Below are positions 1 through 6,794 of a DNA stretch of 13,338 bases, piece by piece. The notes under the pieces were generated by a model, which saw nothing but the letters and a program-made list of their open reading frames with translations, was not told the origin of the DNA and did not search any database. The translations under genes and the position numbers were made by a program. The stretch covers positions 1 to 13,338 of the forward strand of contig JAJFHB010000265.1 in NCBI GenBank assembly GCA_021775795.1. The letters are read 5' to 3'. Each line of letters starts with the position of its first letter. Within the stretch, counting starts at the first letter, position 1. The DNA comes from Hyphomicrobiales bacterium. Its GTDB lineage: Bacteria; Pseudomonadota; Alphaproteobacteria; Rhizobiales; JAJFHB01.

Positions 1-1359
1 CTCGCCTCACCGGGTGGAGGCGGCTTCCTTATGGCCCGAACCGCAGGTGCAAAGACGGCAACGCTTTACGATTTTTTTGTTGAGACGCCTGGCAGGCAGC
101 GGCAGGCAGACGAAATTGAGTTCAACTCAGTTCATGCTGACTTTGGCCGCGCCACGCAGGAATTTCATATCGGTCATGGCGCGACCGCTGTGCCAGGCTA
201 CGTGCCGGGCCTCTTTGCTGTAAACGATGATCTCGGCTCTCTGCCGATGAGCCGCCTGCTTGAGCCGGCCATGAACGCTGCGCTTGACGGCATTGAGATG
301 ACTGGCTTTCAGGCATTCCTGTCGCAGGTCGTAACGCCGATACTGACGGCGAGCGCTGATAGCCGTGCATTGTTTGCGCCAGATGGGCATTTGTTTCGCA
401 AAGGCGAAACATTCCAAAACCCGCAATTGGGAGCGTTTTTCAAACGTCTGGGCGCTGAGGGCATGGGCTTCTATGAGGAGCAGGCAGTTCCAGCCTTTGC
501 CCAGGCGCAAGCCCCTTCCGGCCAACTGCAAGCGTCGGATTTTCTACGCTACGAAGTTGTCAGACGCGAGGCTCTCAAAATTGATTTTGCCGGGCAACAC
601 GTCTACCTCAATCCACCTCCGTCAACGGGAGGCGCGTTCGTGGCTCACGGCCTCGCCAACATGCAGCATGAAGGTGGAACCGGACCTCTCGAACTGGCGG
701 CAGCACTTCGTCAGGCGGAAAACATGCGGAGCACACACAAGGGCAACGCAACCGCGATGATCGAGGCCCTGGGTCTGCCAGCCATCAATGTCGAAGCCGG
801 CGGCACAGCCTCACGAGGGACCACACATATCAGCGTCATTGATGCTGACGGAAATGCGGCTTCCGCCACAGTTTCCAATGGTGAAGGCAATGGTCATATT
901 GCTGCTGGCTACGGCTTCATGCTCAACAACATGCTTGGGGAAGAAGACCTTAATCCGGGTGGATTTCACCGCTGGCGCCCTTCCGCACGACTTGCCTCAA
1001 ACATGTGTCCGGTGATTGCGTGTGGACATGACGGTGATCTCACTGCCCTTGGGAGCGGCGGCTCAAACCGCATCCGATCGGCCATCTTTCAGGTGCTTGT
1101 TCACACTCTTTCCGGCGGCCGGGACCTTGCCGATGCAGTGGCCTTGCCCCGCCTTCACATTGAGGGCGAGCAGCTGGATTTTGAAAATCTTTTCGGCAAC
1201 GATGCTGGCGCTGCATTGCAGGAAACCTATCCGGTCAACAGAGCCTGGGATGAGAGCAATCTGTTCTTTGGAGGCGTGCACGCAGTGAGCCGCACTGAAA
1301 CTGGTTTCGAGGCCGCCGGCGACCGCCGCAGAGGTGGGTATTTTGCGATTGTGAGTTGA
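1..1359 (+). CDS. Gamma-glutamyltransferase family protein, 5'-truncated by the window edge
   Basis: The frame is open from base 1, where it reads SPGGGGFL, the glycine-rich GGGGF segment found well inside the large subunit of gamma-glutamyltranspeptidases. The ATG at 31 is therefore internal, and the true start lies upstream. Members are Ntn-hydrolases that self-cleave before a nucleophilic Thr, then hydrolyse or transfer gamma-glutamyl groups, typically from glutathione; many are periplasmic. Visible marks are PPPSTGG (613-633), the cleavage and nucleophile segment RGTTHISVID with the first Thr at 820-822, and the LNN motif near 925-933. Where E. coli Ggt has GSPGGSR this protein reads GSGGSNR (1051-1071), a variant I associate with a GGT-like branch of uncertain substrate. 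A signal peptide cannot be judged. It converges on a racemase gene 68 bases away. The family call is firm; the substrate is unknown. Confidence 0.9.
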   Translation, partial: LASPGGGGFLMARTAGAKTATLYDFFVETPGRQRQADEIEFNSVHADFGRATQEFHIGHGATAVPGYVPGLFAVNDDLGSLPMSRLLEPAMNAALDGIEMTGFQAFLSQVVTPILTASADSRALFAPDGHLFRKGETFQNPQLGAFFKRLGAEGMGFYEEQAVPAFAQAQAPSGQLQASDFLRYEVVRREALKIDFAGQHVYLNPPPSTGGAFVAHGLANMQHEGGTGPLELAAALRQAENMRSTHKGNATAMIEALGLPAINVEAGGTASRGTTHISVIDADGNAASATVSNGEGNGHIAAGYGFMLNNMLGEEDLNPGGFHRWRPSARLASNMCPVIACGHDGDLTALGSGGSNRIRSAIFQVLVHTLSGGRDLADAVALPRLHIEGEQLDFENLFGNDAGAALQETYPVNRAWDESNLFFGGVHAVSRTETGFEAAGDRRRGGYFAIVS

Positions 1360-1427
1360 GGCCCGCTTCGCTGCAGGCCGTGCCAACCTGTCACTGGAAA
1401 CCTGCTCCTGGAAGCCTGGATCACGAT

Positions 1428-2123
1428 CTAGCCTGACAGTGCAAAATCCAATGCCGCCGTGGCGTGCAGTTCTGTGGTGTCGAAGACGGGGACCGCCAGA
1501 TCGGACTGGGACAGCAAGAGGCCAACTTCCGTGCAGCCGAAAATGACGCTGTCTGCACCCTGATCAAGGCTGGCCTGAACGACATCCAAATACTTCTGCT
1601 TTGACGACGGAGAGATGATGCCCTGACAGAGCTCATCATAGATTATGCCGTGCACGACATCGCGGCCCACGTCATCGGGTATGCAGACATTGATGCCGTG
1701 TCGGTCGCGCAAGTGGCCCTTGTAGAAATCCTGTTCCATCGTATAGCGCGTTGCCATGAGGAGAGGTTTTTCCACATCCCGGGCTTTGACAAGGCTGGCG
1801 GTTGCATCGGCGATATGGATCAGCGGAATGTCGACCGCCGCCTGCACCTCTGCGGCCATCTTGTGCATTGTGTTCGTGCAGATGACGATGCACTGAGCGC
1901 CACCCCGCTCGACACTTTGTGCGGCACTGGTCATAGCATCCGTTGCCGCCTGCCAGTCACCGGAAGCCTGATGTGCCTCGATCTCTGCAAAATCAAATGA
2001 CCAGAGCAAGCACTTTGCCGAATGAAGCCCACCAAGACGTTGCCGGGCCATGCGGTTGAGGAGTTGATAATACGTGACCGTGCTTTCCCAACTCATGCCA
2101 CCGATGAGACCGATCGTCTTCAT
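1428..2123 (-). CDS. Aspartate/glutamate racemase family protein
   Basis: This 231-residue protein belongs to the PLP-independent, two-cysteine amino acid racemase family, which inverts the alpha-carbon of aspartate, glutamate or related amino or hydroxy acids. It opens with KTIGLIGGMSWEST, the typical N-terminus of YgeA-like aspartate racemases. It keeps both catalytic cysteines in context, Cys82 in CTNTMHK and Cys197 in FGCTE. I chose the ATG at 2123 because AGAAGGA lies about 11 bases upstream and homologues begin at this point; the open frame runs further upstream to 2198 with no family similarity. It has no signal peptide, so it is cytosolic. It diverges from the aldolase-dehydrogenase operon and converges on the GGT-like gene. 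Release of gamma-linked glutamate by one and racemisation by the other is an attractive but unproven link. Substrate specificity cannot be read from the sequence. Confidence 0.88.
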   Translation of the reverse strand: MKTIGLIGGMSWESTVTYYQLLNRMARQRLGGLHSAKCLLWSFDFAEIEAHQASGDWQAATDAMTSAAQSVERGGAQCIVICTNTMHKMAAEVQAAVDIPLIHIADATASLVKARDVEKPLLMATRYTMEQDFYKGHLRDRHGINVCIPDDVGRDVVHGIIYDELCQGIISPSSKQKYLDVVQASLDQGADSVIFGCTEVGLLLSQSDLAVPVFDTTELHATAALDFALSG

Positions 2124-2278
2124 TATCGCGCATTCCTTCTCAACCGCTGGCCGAAACCATTGAACTTTCCCAGCGCACTTGTATGCAAAGCTGGACAAGC
2201 GGCAATTTCTTTTGCCTTCTCAATCAGCTTGCCGCAAGTTCCGATGAACCTGTGCGCATAAATTCGAGGAATAGGACG
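2124..2278. promoter_or_regulatory. Divergent promoter region between racemase and aldolase genes
   Basis: These 155 bases separate the start of the minus-strand racemase from the TTG start of the plus-strand aldolase, so they must hold both promoters. A possible plus-strand pair is TTGAAC (2160-2165) and TATGCA (2182-2187), spaced 16 bases, but the -10 matches consensus poorly. I see no convincing palindromic operator. Part of the stretch (from the ATG at 2183) is open in the aldolase frame but has no family similarity. Confidence 0.35.
2266..2270 (+). promoter_or_regulatory. Ribosome binding site supporting the TTG start of the aldolase
   Basis: GAGGA lies 8 bases before the TTG at 2279. 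The translated similarity to HpcH/HpaI aldolases (NSFKRAILSGKPQIGLW) begins only a few codons after that TTG. The in-frame ATG at 2183 has no comparable Shine-Dalgarno sequence and would add 32 residues without family resemblance. Confidence 0.65.
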
Positions 2279-3055
2279 TTGGCAACTCTCAAGACGAACA
2301 GTTTCAAACGGGCAATTCTCTCCGGTAAGCCACAGATCGGGCTTTGGATCAGCCTGTGCAGTAACTATGCCGCTGAAGCCGTTGCCAGCGCTGGCTATGA
2401 CTGGGCGCTTCTCGATATGGAGCATTCGCCAAGTGAAGTGCAAACCATACTTGCACAGCTGCAGGCTTTCGCTGCCCATTCGACCACGCCCATCGTTCGG
2501 CCGATGTGGAACGACATGGTGGTGGTAAAGCGGCTGCTTGATATCGGCTCGCCGGGGCTGTTATTTCCGATGGTGCAATCTGCGGAAGAAGCCCGGGCAG
2601 CCGTTGCTGCGACCCGCTATCCACCCGGGGGAATACGCGGTGTCGGCATGACACATCGTGGCAACAACTTCGGCCGCACCACGGATTACTTCGATCGCGT
2701 GCAGGAAGAGACCTGTGTCCTGGTGCAGGTCGAAACCCGAGAAGCGCTTGCGGACGTGGAGGCCATTGCCGGTGTTGATGGCGTCGATGGTGTGTTTTTT
2801 GGGCCATCAGATATTGCCGCCGACCTTGGCAAACTTGGCCAGCCAAACGACGCGGAAGTTTGGGACGTCATCGGACAGGCAGCCGACAAGGTGCGGGCCA
2901 TGGGCAAGCCTGTCGGCACCCTGGTGGGGACAGCGGAAAAGGCGGTGACACTGCTGAACGAAGGCTTTGCTTTCGTCGCCTGTGGCAGCGATCTTGGATT
3001 GTTGGCGCGAGGCGCGGATGCGCTACTTGCGCAGGTCCGGCAGGGCCTCAAGTAA
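2279..3055 (+). CDS. HpcH/HpaI family aldolase
   Basis: A 258-residue cytosolic TIM-barrel class II aldolase, the usual length for the family. These enzymes reversibly cleave 4-hydroxy-2-oxo acids to pyruvate and an aldehyde; relatives include HpaI (4-hydroxy-2-oxoheptanedioate) and GarL (2-dehydro-3-deoxyglucarate). The protein keeps the key positions: His49 in DMEH, Arg74 in VRPMWND, metal-binding Glu152 in VQVETRE, and Asp178 in FFGPSDIAADLG, plus the signature TRYPPGGIRGVG (112-123). Start: TTG at 2279 with GAGGA 8 bases upstream; an automatic caller might prefer the ATG at 2183. It is followed after 19 bases by the uronate-dehydrogenase-like gene, almost certainly in the same operon, which favours a sugar-acid substrate of the GarL type over an aromatic-degradation role. 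Exact substrate not determinable. Confidence 0.9.
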   Translation: MATLKTNSFKRAILSGKPQIGLWISLCSNYAAEAVASAGYDWALLDMEHSPSEVQTILAQLQAFAAHSTTPIVRPMWNDMVVVKRLLDIGSPGLLFPMVQSAEEARAAVAATRYPPGGIRGVGMTHRGNNFGRTTDYFDRVQEETCVLVQVETREALADVEAIAGVDGVDGVFFGPSDIAADLGKLGQPNDAEVWDVIGQAADKVRAMGKPVGTLVGTAEKAVTLLNEGFAFVACGSDLGLLARGADALLAQVRQGLK

Positions 3056-3074
3056 ACATAATGAGGAAGAAGAC

Positions 3075-3905
3075 ATGACTGTAATTGCACTGACCGGCGC
3101 CAACGGACGGCTTGGCTCTTATCTGCGTGAACCACTCGCCAAACTCGGCACGAAACTTGTTTCAAGTGACCTGGCAGATGACATTGGCGAGCTGCATGAC
3201 GGCGAGGAGTATCGCCGCACAGATGTTGCCGATATGGATGCGGTGATGGCGATGCTCGAGGGTGTCGACACGGTTGTGCATTTTGCAGCAATTCCCGATG
3301 AAAGCCCGTTCGAAGATCTCGTCGGCCCCAACTTCATCGGATCTTACAACATCTGGGAAGCGGCTTACCGCCTCGGCGTGAAGCGCGTTGTTTATGCCAG
3401 TTCCATCCACGCAGTGGGCATGCATCCGCGAACCGATTTCATTGGTGTGGATGCGGCACACCGGCCGGACAGTTTCTACGGTCTTTCAAAATGCTTCTCG
3501 GAAGATCTCGGCCGCATGTATTGGGAGAAACGCGGCCTTGAATGCGTCTGTCTGCGCATTCTCTCCTGCGCTCAGGTGACAAGTGAACGGGCGCTGGGCA
3601 CCTGGCTTTCCTACGATGACCTTGTGCAATTGGTGGTCCGGAGCATCTCTTCGCCGGTTGTCGGCTTCACCGTAGTTTACGGCGTATCCAACAACGACCG
3701 AGCGCCTGTGGACAATGCGGCCTCAAGTTTTCTTGGCTATCGGCCAACCGACAATGCCGAGCAGTATGCTGAAAAGATCCTGGCGGAAGCTGCGCCGGCA
3801 GACCCGCAGGACCCGGCACAAAGCTGTCACGGTGGCGTCTTTGCAAAGATTGATCTCGGCGAAAGCGGTATCGCGCATATGAATATCGTCGACGATCGGA
3901 AGTAG
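3075..3905 (+). CDS. NAD-dependent epimerase/dehydratase family protein, uronate dehydrogenase-like
   Basis: A 276-residue extended short-chain dehydrogenase. The Rossmann motif GANGRLG is at 8-14, Asp32 after strand beta-2 suggests NAD over NADP, and the catalytic Tyr135-x3-Lys139 (YGLSK) and Ser110 are present. From memory, Agrobacterium uronate dehydrogenase aligns nearly end to end, sharing PFE, YGxSKCFxEDL-like text, TWLSYDD (176-182), VVYGVSNND (200-208) and FLGYRPTDNAE (219-229). That enzyme oxidises galacturonate or glucuronate to aldaro-lactones. Two of its substrate contacts appear replaced here (Ser to Pro74, Asn to Ile111), while Ser164 and Arg172 remain, so the sugar acid may differ. 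The ATG at 3075 has GAGGAAGA at 3063-3070. A longer frame from 2967 runs through the aldolase gene and is spurious. It is cotranscribed with the aldolase. Confidence 0.85.
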   Translation: MTVIALTGANGRLGSYLREPLAKLGTKLVSSDLADDIGELHDGEEYRRTDVADMDAVMAMLEGVDTVVHFAAIPDESPFEDLVGPNFIGSYNIWEAAYRLGVKRVVYASSIHAVGMHPRTDFIGVDAAHRPDSFYGLSKCFSEDLGRMYWEKRGLECVCLRILSCAQVTSERALGTWLSYDDLVQLVVRSISSPVVGFTVVYGVSNNDRAPVDNAASSFLGYRPTDNAEQYAEKILAEAAPADPQDPAQSCHGGVFAKIDLGESGIAHMNIVDDRK

Positions 3906-3980
3906 CCATCGAGCGCTCGTATACGGGCAGCTGAGCGTGTCAGGATCGGCGGCAACGAAACTCGTGAACAGGGTATCTTC

Positions 3981-4688
3981 GTGGACGTCACCGTAGTCCT
4001 CCCAACAATGAAACGGACGAGCAACGGCTACAGCTATTTGCGTCAATCCATTGCGCACAACAAGAAGCTGCTCAACACATCGCCCCTGATATCCAACCGG
4101 TTTGTGTATTTTTCAAAAGAAGACCTGAGCGAGATCTCCCGGATTTCCGGCCTGCGGAAATTTGAACACATACTCAGGCCGACGCATGAGCGCCTGAAAG
4201 GGGTGGATAGAACCAGCTACGCCTATTGGCGCATGCATTTGTGCCTGGATTTTGCCGCCAGCATGCAACACGCAATGTCAGCCTCACCGTCCAAATACTT
4301 CATGTGGCTGGAGGACGACACCTTGCTGACGGCAAACTTTGAACTTGAGCTCATTCAGCTGATCGCCACGAACAAGAAGCTGCATATGGCCAGCGCCTAT
4401 CATACGGATGCGTTTGGCGGTTGTGCTGCCTGCCTCATCCTTGAACGACAATCACTGATTGAGTATGTGGATCTGATCGAGCAGAGATACCTTGAAGACA
4501 TCCCCCTGGACCATTTCTACGAGTACCACAGCCGCAAGATTTCACCCTTCCGAAATAAGGCGGCGCTCCATATTGGAAAACATTCCTCACGGTCAGACAG
4601 CGTCTGCATCCGAGAGGAGGAATTCCCAACGAGGCTTGCAAAGTACAAGAGCTTGCTTCTGGCGAAACTGCATCTGCTGAATCGCTGA
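3981..4688 (+). CDS. Putative glycosyltransferase resembling GT54 (MGAT4, GnT-IV) enzymes
   Basis: A 235-residue protein starting at GTG, with AGGG 7 bases upstream. It opens VTVVLPTMKR (3-12), close to the IPTVKRE opening of the MGAT4 catalytic domain. It has a GT-A metal motif in MWLEDDTLLTANF (108-120, Glu111-Asp112-Asp113) and ends with LHIGKHSSR (196-204), where MGAT4 proteins have QHVGLHSSL. Known members transfer GlcNAc from UDP-GlcNAc in beta-1,4 linkage to the alpha-1,3 mannose arm of N-glycans. No signal peptide or membrane segment is visible, so it should be cytosolic. The donor and acceptor are unknown; a capsule, lipopolysaccharide, glycolipid or protein target is possible. Two counted rows inside it have 48 and 50% GC, below the 63% of a row in the TPP-enzyme gene, hinting at acquired DNA. 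It follows the dehydrogenase by 75 bases and converges on the GT13-like gene. The family assignment rests on motifs read by eye. Confidence 0.62.
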   Translation: MDVTVVLPTMKRTSNGYSYLRQSIAHNKKLLNTSPLISNRFVYFSKEDLSEISRISGLRKFEHILRPTHERLKGVDRTSYAYWRMHLCLDFAASMQHAMSASPSKYFMWLEDDTLLTANFELELIQLIATNKKLHMASAYHTDAFGGCAACLILERQSLIEYVDLIEQRYLEDIPLDHFYEYHSRKISPFRNKAALHIGKHSSRSDSVCIREEEFPTRLAKYKSLLLAKLHLLNR

Positions 4689-4710
4689 ACGTGAAGCGAT
4701 CTGGGCGCGA

Positions 4711-5784
4711 TCAAAGGCGCACAGCCAGCTTTTCAGCTCCAGCATCGCCGGTGATGTAGGTCAGGGGTACGAGATAGATCGTGCGATCGCCTTCCCTGCA
4801 TGAAACAACTCCATTGCAGGAAACTCTCGGCAGCCCGGCGTCCAGTGAGGATGGCATCAAACCGAGACTGTCAGCCAGCGCATCAAAGCTTCCACTGCTG
4901 TGATAGAGAATTTTTATGTCGGCACCAGGATGCGATGAGAGCTGCCCGGGCTCGACCGGCAGAGCCCCGGCCACGGCTTCCCGCAGAGCGGCATCGTAAG
5001 CCGGCTTGTGGAGGTAACTCAGATCTATCTGTGTGAAATCGACAGGTTCCGTGTTGACCGCGAGGTCTGCCAGGCGTTCATCAAAAAACTCTGTACCAGC
5101 CGTTCCAATGCGGCCGATGTTTCGGGTTCGCGAGAACTCAGGAATGATGATTGAACGGCCTTTGCGCTGCTGGGGCAGGCGAAGCCATTGGTCCCAATGC
5201 ATTACCGGCCACTCACTCTGAACCTCTTCCCACATCTTTCGCGTCATGAGCCATCCAAGACCTGGAAAAAAATCTGTTCGCAACAGCCTTTCCCTGTCGA
5301 CGACGCGGCCGTGATAGCTGTGATCGTTCCACGCGGATACCGACCATATCGTGGAATCCGCATCAATAAGTGCCGCCGCCGATTCCAGAAAATTGAAAAA
5401 GTCCGGGCCTATTTCAATATCGTCTTCAAGTATGATCAAGCGCTCCAGGCCCTGCTGATCAAAGAGTTCCTCGAGCGCCCAGCCATAATGCTGGGAAATG
5501 CGGTAATAAACCTGCCATTTCCCAAAGTATTTCGCTTCCGCGGCGTCCTTGGTGGCATCTCCGGATAGTGGCAACCGGCGTACAGGCGCCGTGAACCTCA
5601 AGTGATTGATACGTGAACCGTAGGAACGAATGACAGCGTCAACTTCCGCGTCGTGACCGTCCTGCGATACGAACACCCTTCGATCGCGAATGTCAGGATT
5701 TGCAAACAACACATCAAGCGCCTGCCGAAGATAGGCAGGCCGGTTGCAGGCAAACAATACGACTGGAATATCTTCAGCTGACAT
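4711..5784 (-). CDS. GNT-I (GT13, MGAT1-like) glycosyltransferase
   Basis: A 357-residue protein that I can align from memory to animal N-acetylglucosaminyltransferase I almost to its end. Matches in order: PVVLFACNRP (7-16), SQDGH (40-44), YYRISQHYGWAL (93-104), the metal-binding ILEDDIEIGPDFF (118-130, Glu120-Asp121-Asp122), SVSAWND (148-154), RTDFFPGLGWLM (169-180), WDQWLRLPQQRKGR (197-210), FTQIDLSYL (250-258), and a C-terminal subdomain with SFDALADSLGLM (299-310). Animal enzymes are about 445 residues, the extra length being the Golgi anchor and stem, absent here; no signal or membrane segment is seen. GnT-I adds beta-1,2-GlcNAc from UDP-GlcNAc to Man5GlcNAc2. The bacterial acceptor is unknown. 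The ATG at 5784 sits just before the first conserved strand; no good Shine-Dalgarno is visible. Same strand as the GNAT gene, 84 bases downstream of it. The family call is strong, exact activity open. Confidence 0.87.
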   Translation of the reverse strand: MSAEDIPVVLFACNRPAYLRQALDVLFANPDIRDRRVFVSQDGHDAEVDAVIRSYGSRINHLRFTAPVRRLPLSGDATKDAAEAKYFGKWQVYYRISQHYGWALEELFDQQGLERLIILEDDIEIGPDFFNFLESAAALIDADSTIWSVSAWNDHSYHGRVVDRERLLRTDFFPGLGWLMTRKMWEEVQSEWPVMHWDQWLRLPQQRKGRSIIIPEFSRTRNIGRIGTAGTEFFDERLADLAVNTEPVDFTQIDLSYLHKPAYDAALREAVAGALPVEPGQLSSHPGADIKILYHSSGSFDALADSLGLMPSSLDAGLPRVSCNGVVSCREGDRTIYLVPLTYITGDAGAEKLAVRL

Positions 5785-5868
5785 GGAATGCGAGTGTCAT
5801 GGGTGTTGCAGGTTTGGTCTATGCGTTGTTGTGCCGGGGGAACAAGGCCTCAATCGAGACGACATCCA

Positions 5869-6315
5869 TCAGCCTGGCCATTTATAAAGAATGTAGGGCT
5901 CATCTGCACCCTCTACGTGCTCTGCTGCATACCATCCTTTTCGATCATAGAAGGCACAAGCGGTGAGATTGCCACTGCCGCACTTCAGCTCGACAGGGTG
6001 TGGCAGATGAGAAGTAGCGAAATCGAGCAAGGCGGCGCCCACACCCTTTCGGCGTGATGTGCCATCGACGATGAGAAAATGAATGAAGGATTGCGGCCTC
6101 CACAGGCTTATCAGGCCAAGCAGTTTGCCTTTGTTCATGTTGGCATGAATGTTTATGGCGACATGAACTTCTTCCCCCTCAGTTGCCTCCCCGAAACTGC
6201 GGACTGGACCCGGCGGGAGGGAGGGGAACATCTCACTTTGACTTGCACGCCACAGGTCGGCGCAAGCCTCAATATGCTCTGGGCCATATCTGACTATTGA
6301 TAGCTGCAGGTTCAT
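5869..6315 (-). CDS. GNAT family N-acetyltransferase
   Basis: A 148-residue cytosolic protein of typical GNAT size. These enzymes transfer an acetyl group from acetyl-CoA to an amine. The acetyl-CoA pyrophosphate loop is visible as RRKGVGAALLDFA (89-101), preceded by the strand FIHFLIVDGT. The C-terminal ACAFYDRKGWYAAE (119-132) is the usual motif B, where the Tyr is a common general acid. Its ATG overlaps the stop of the upstream Lrp-type regulator gene in an ATGA (6312-6315), so the two are translationally coupled. The GT13-like gene follows 84 bases later on the same strand. The substrate is unknown: an amino acid effector of the Lrp protein, or an amino sugar connected with the glycosyltransferases, are both conceivable. 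Confidence 0.85.
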   Translation of the reverse strand: MNLQLSIVRYGPEHIEACADLWRASQSEMFPSLPPGPVRSFGEATEGEEVHVAINIHANMNKGKLLGLISLWRPQSFIHFLIVDGTSRRKGVGAALLDFATSHLPHPVELKCGSGNLTACAFYDRKGWYAAEHVEGADEPYILYKWPG

Positions 6316-6794
6316 CCCTTCCCTGTGTCTTTGTCAAAAGGTGGCAGGCGGCGGGCAACAGGTGATGATTGGATGATTGCCGTATTGGTCATCGCGTAGG
6401 GAATGATCCTGTCTATCAGCGTTTCCAGTTCCGCCATCGACGTTACGTAGGCTCGCGCCACAAAACAGTCTTCTCCGGTAACCCGGTCGCATTCGACGAT
6501 CTCGGGTATGCCCGCGATAATCTCGACCACTCTCTTCAATTCACCCGGAATAGGACGGATACGCAGCCAGGCCGCGAGTGGCCGGCCCAGAGCCGCCGGG
6601 TTGATGAGCACGGTGTAGCCTTCGATAACGCCTGCCTCTTCGAGACGCTTAAGCCTTTCGGAAACGCTCGGTCCGGACATGTGCACGAGCCGGGCAAGGT
6701 CTGCGACGCTGACCCGGGCATCCTGTGCCAGCGCCTCCAACAGCTGGACATCGGTTTCATCAAGCGGTCCGTTTTCGTACCTTAGGCGTTTCAC
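6312..6794 (-). CDS. Lrp/AsnC family transcriptional regulator
   Basis: A 160-residue feast/famine regulator. The N-terminal winged helix-turn-helix is plain (LDETDVQLLEALAQDARVSV then ADLARLVHMSGPSVSERLKRL, about 11-51), followed by GVIEGYTVLINPAALGRPL linking to the RAM/AsnC effector domain (about 70-145). Members bind amino acids and switch oligomeric state on DNA. The start is GTG at 6794, with AAGGGA 6 bases upstream. It overlaps the GNAT gene by 4 bases and diverges from an EamA/RhtA-like exporter 102 bases away. Lrp plus divergent amino acid exporter is a common arrangement in which the regulator controls both itself and the exporter, so that is the likely role. Confidence 0.93.
   Translation of the reverse strand: MKRLRYENGPLDETDVQLLEALAQDARVSVADLARLVHMSGPSVSERLKRLEEAGVIEGYTVLINPAALGRPLAAWLRIRPIPGELKRVVEIIAGIPEIVECDRVTGEDCFVARAYVTSMAELETLIDRIIPYAMTNTAIIQSSPVARRLPPFDKDTGKG

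Noticed and set aside
127..531. 134-residue open frame on the minus strand
   Set aside because: Lies wholly inside the well-supported GGT-like gene on the other strand and has no family similarity.
1360..1427. Gap between the convergent GGT and racemase genes as a terminator
   Set aside because: CCTGG recurs as a direct, not inverted, repeat and no hairpin with T-tract is visible.
2183..2278. Upstream ATG extension of the aldolase by 32 residues
   Set aside because: No Shine-Dalgarno at 2183, the added residues do not resemble HpcH proteins, and a GAGGA-supported TTG sits at 2279.
2967..3074. N-terminal extension of the dehydrogenase
   Set aside because: It overlaps the end of the aldolase gene in another frame; the ATG at 3075 has a good Shine-Dalgarno and precedes the Rossmann motif directly.
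4681..4700. Short inverted repeat ATCGCT/AGCGAT between the convergent glycosyltransferase genes
   Set aside because: Only 6 bases of stem with an 8-base loop and no T-tract; too weak to call a terminator.
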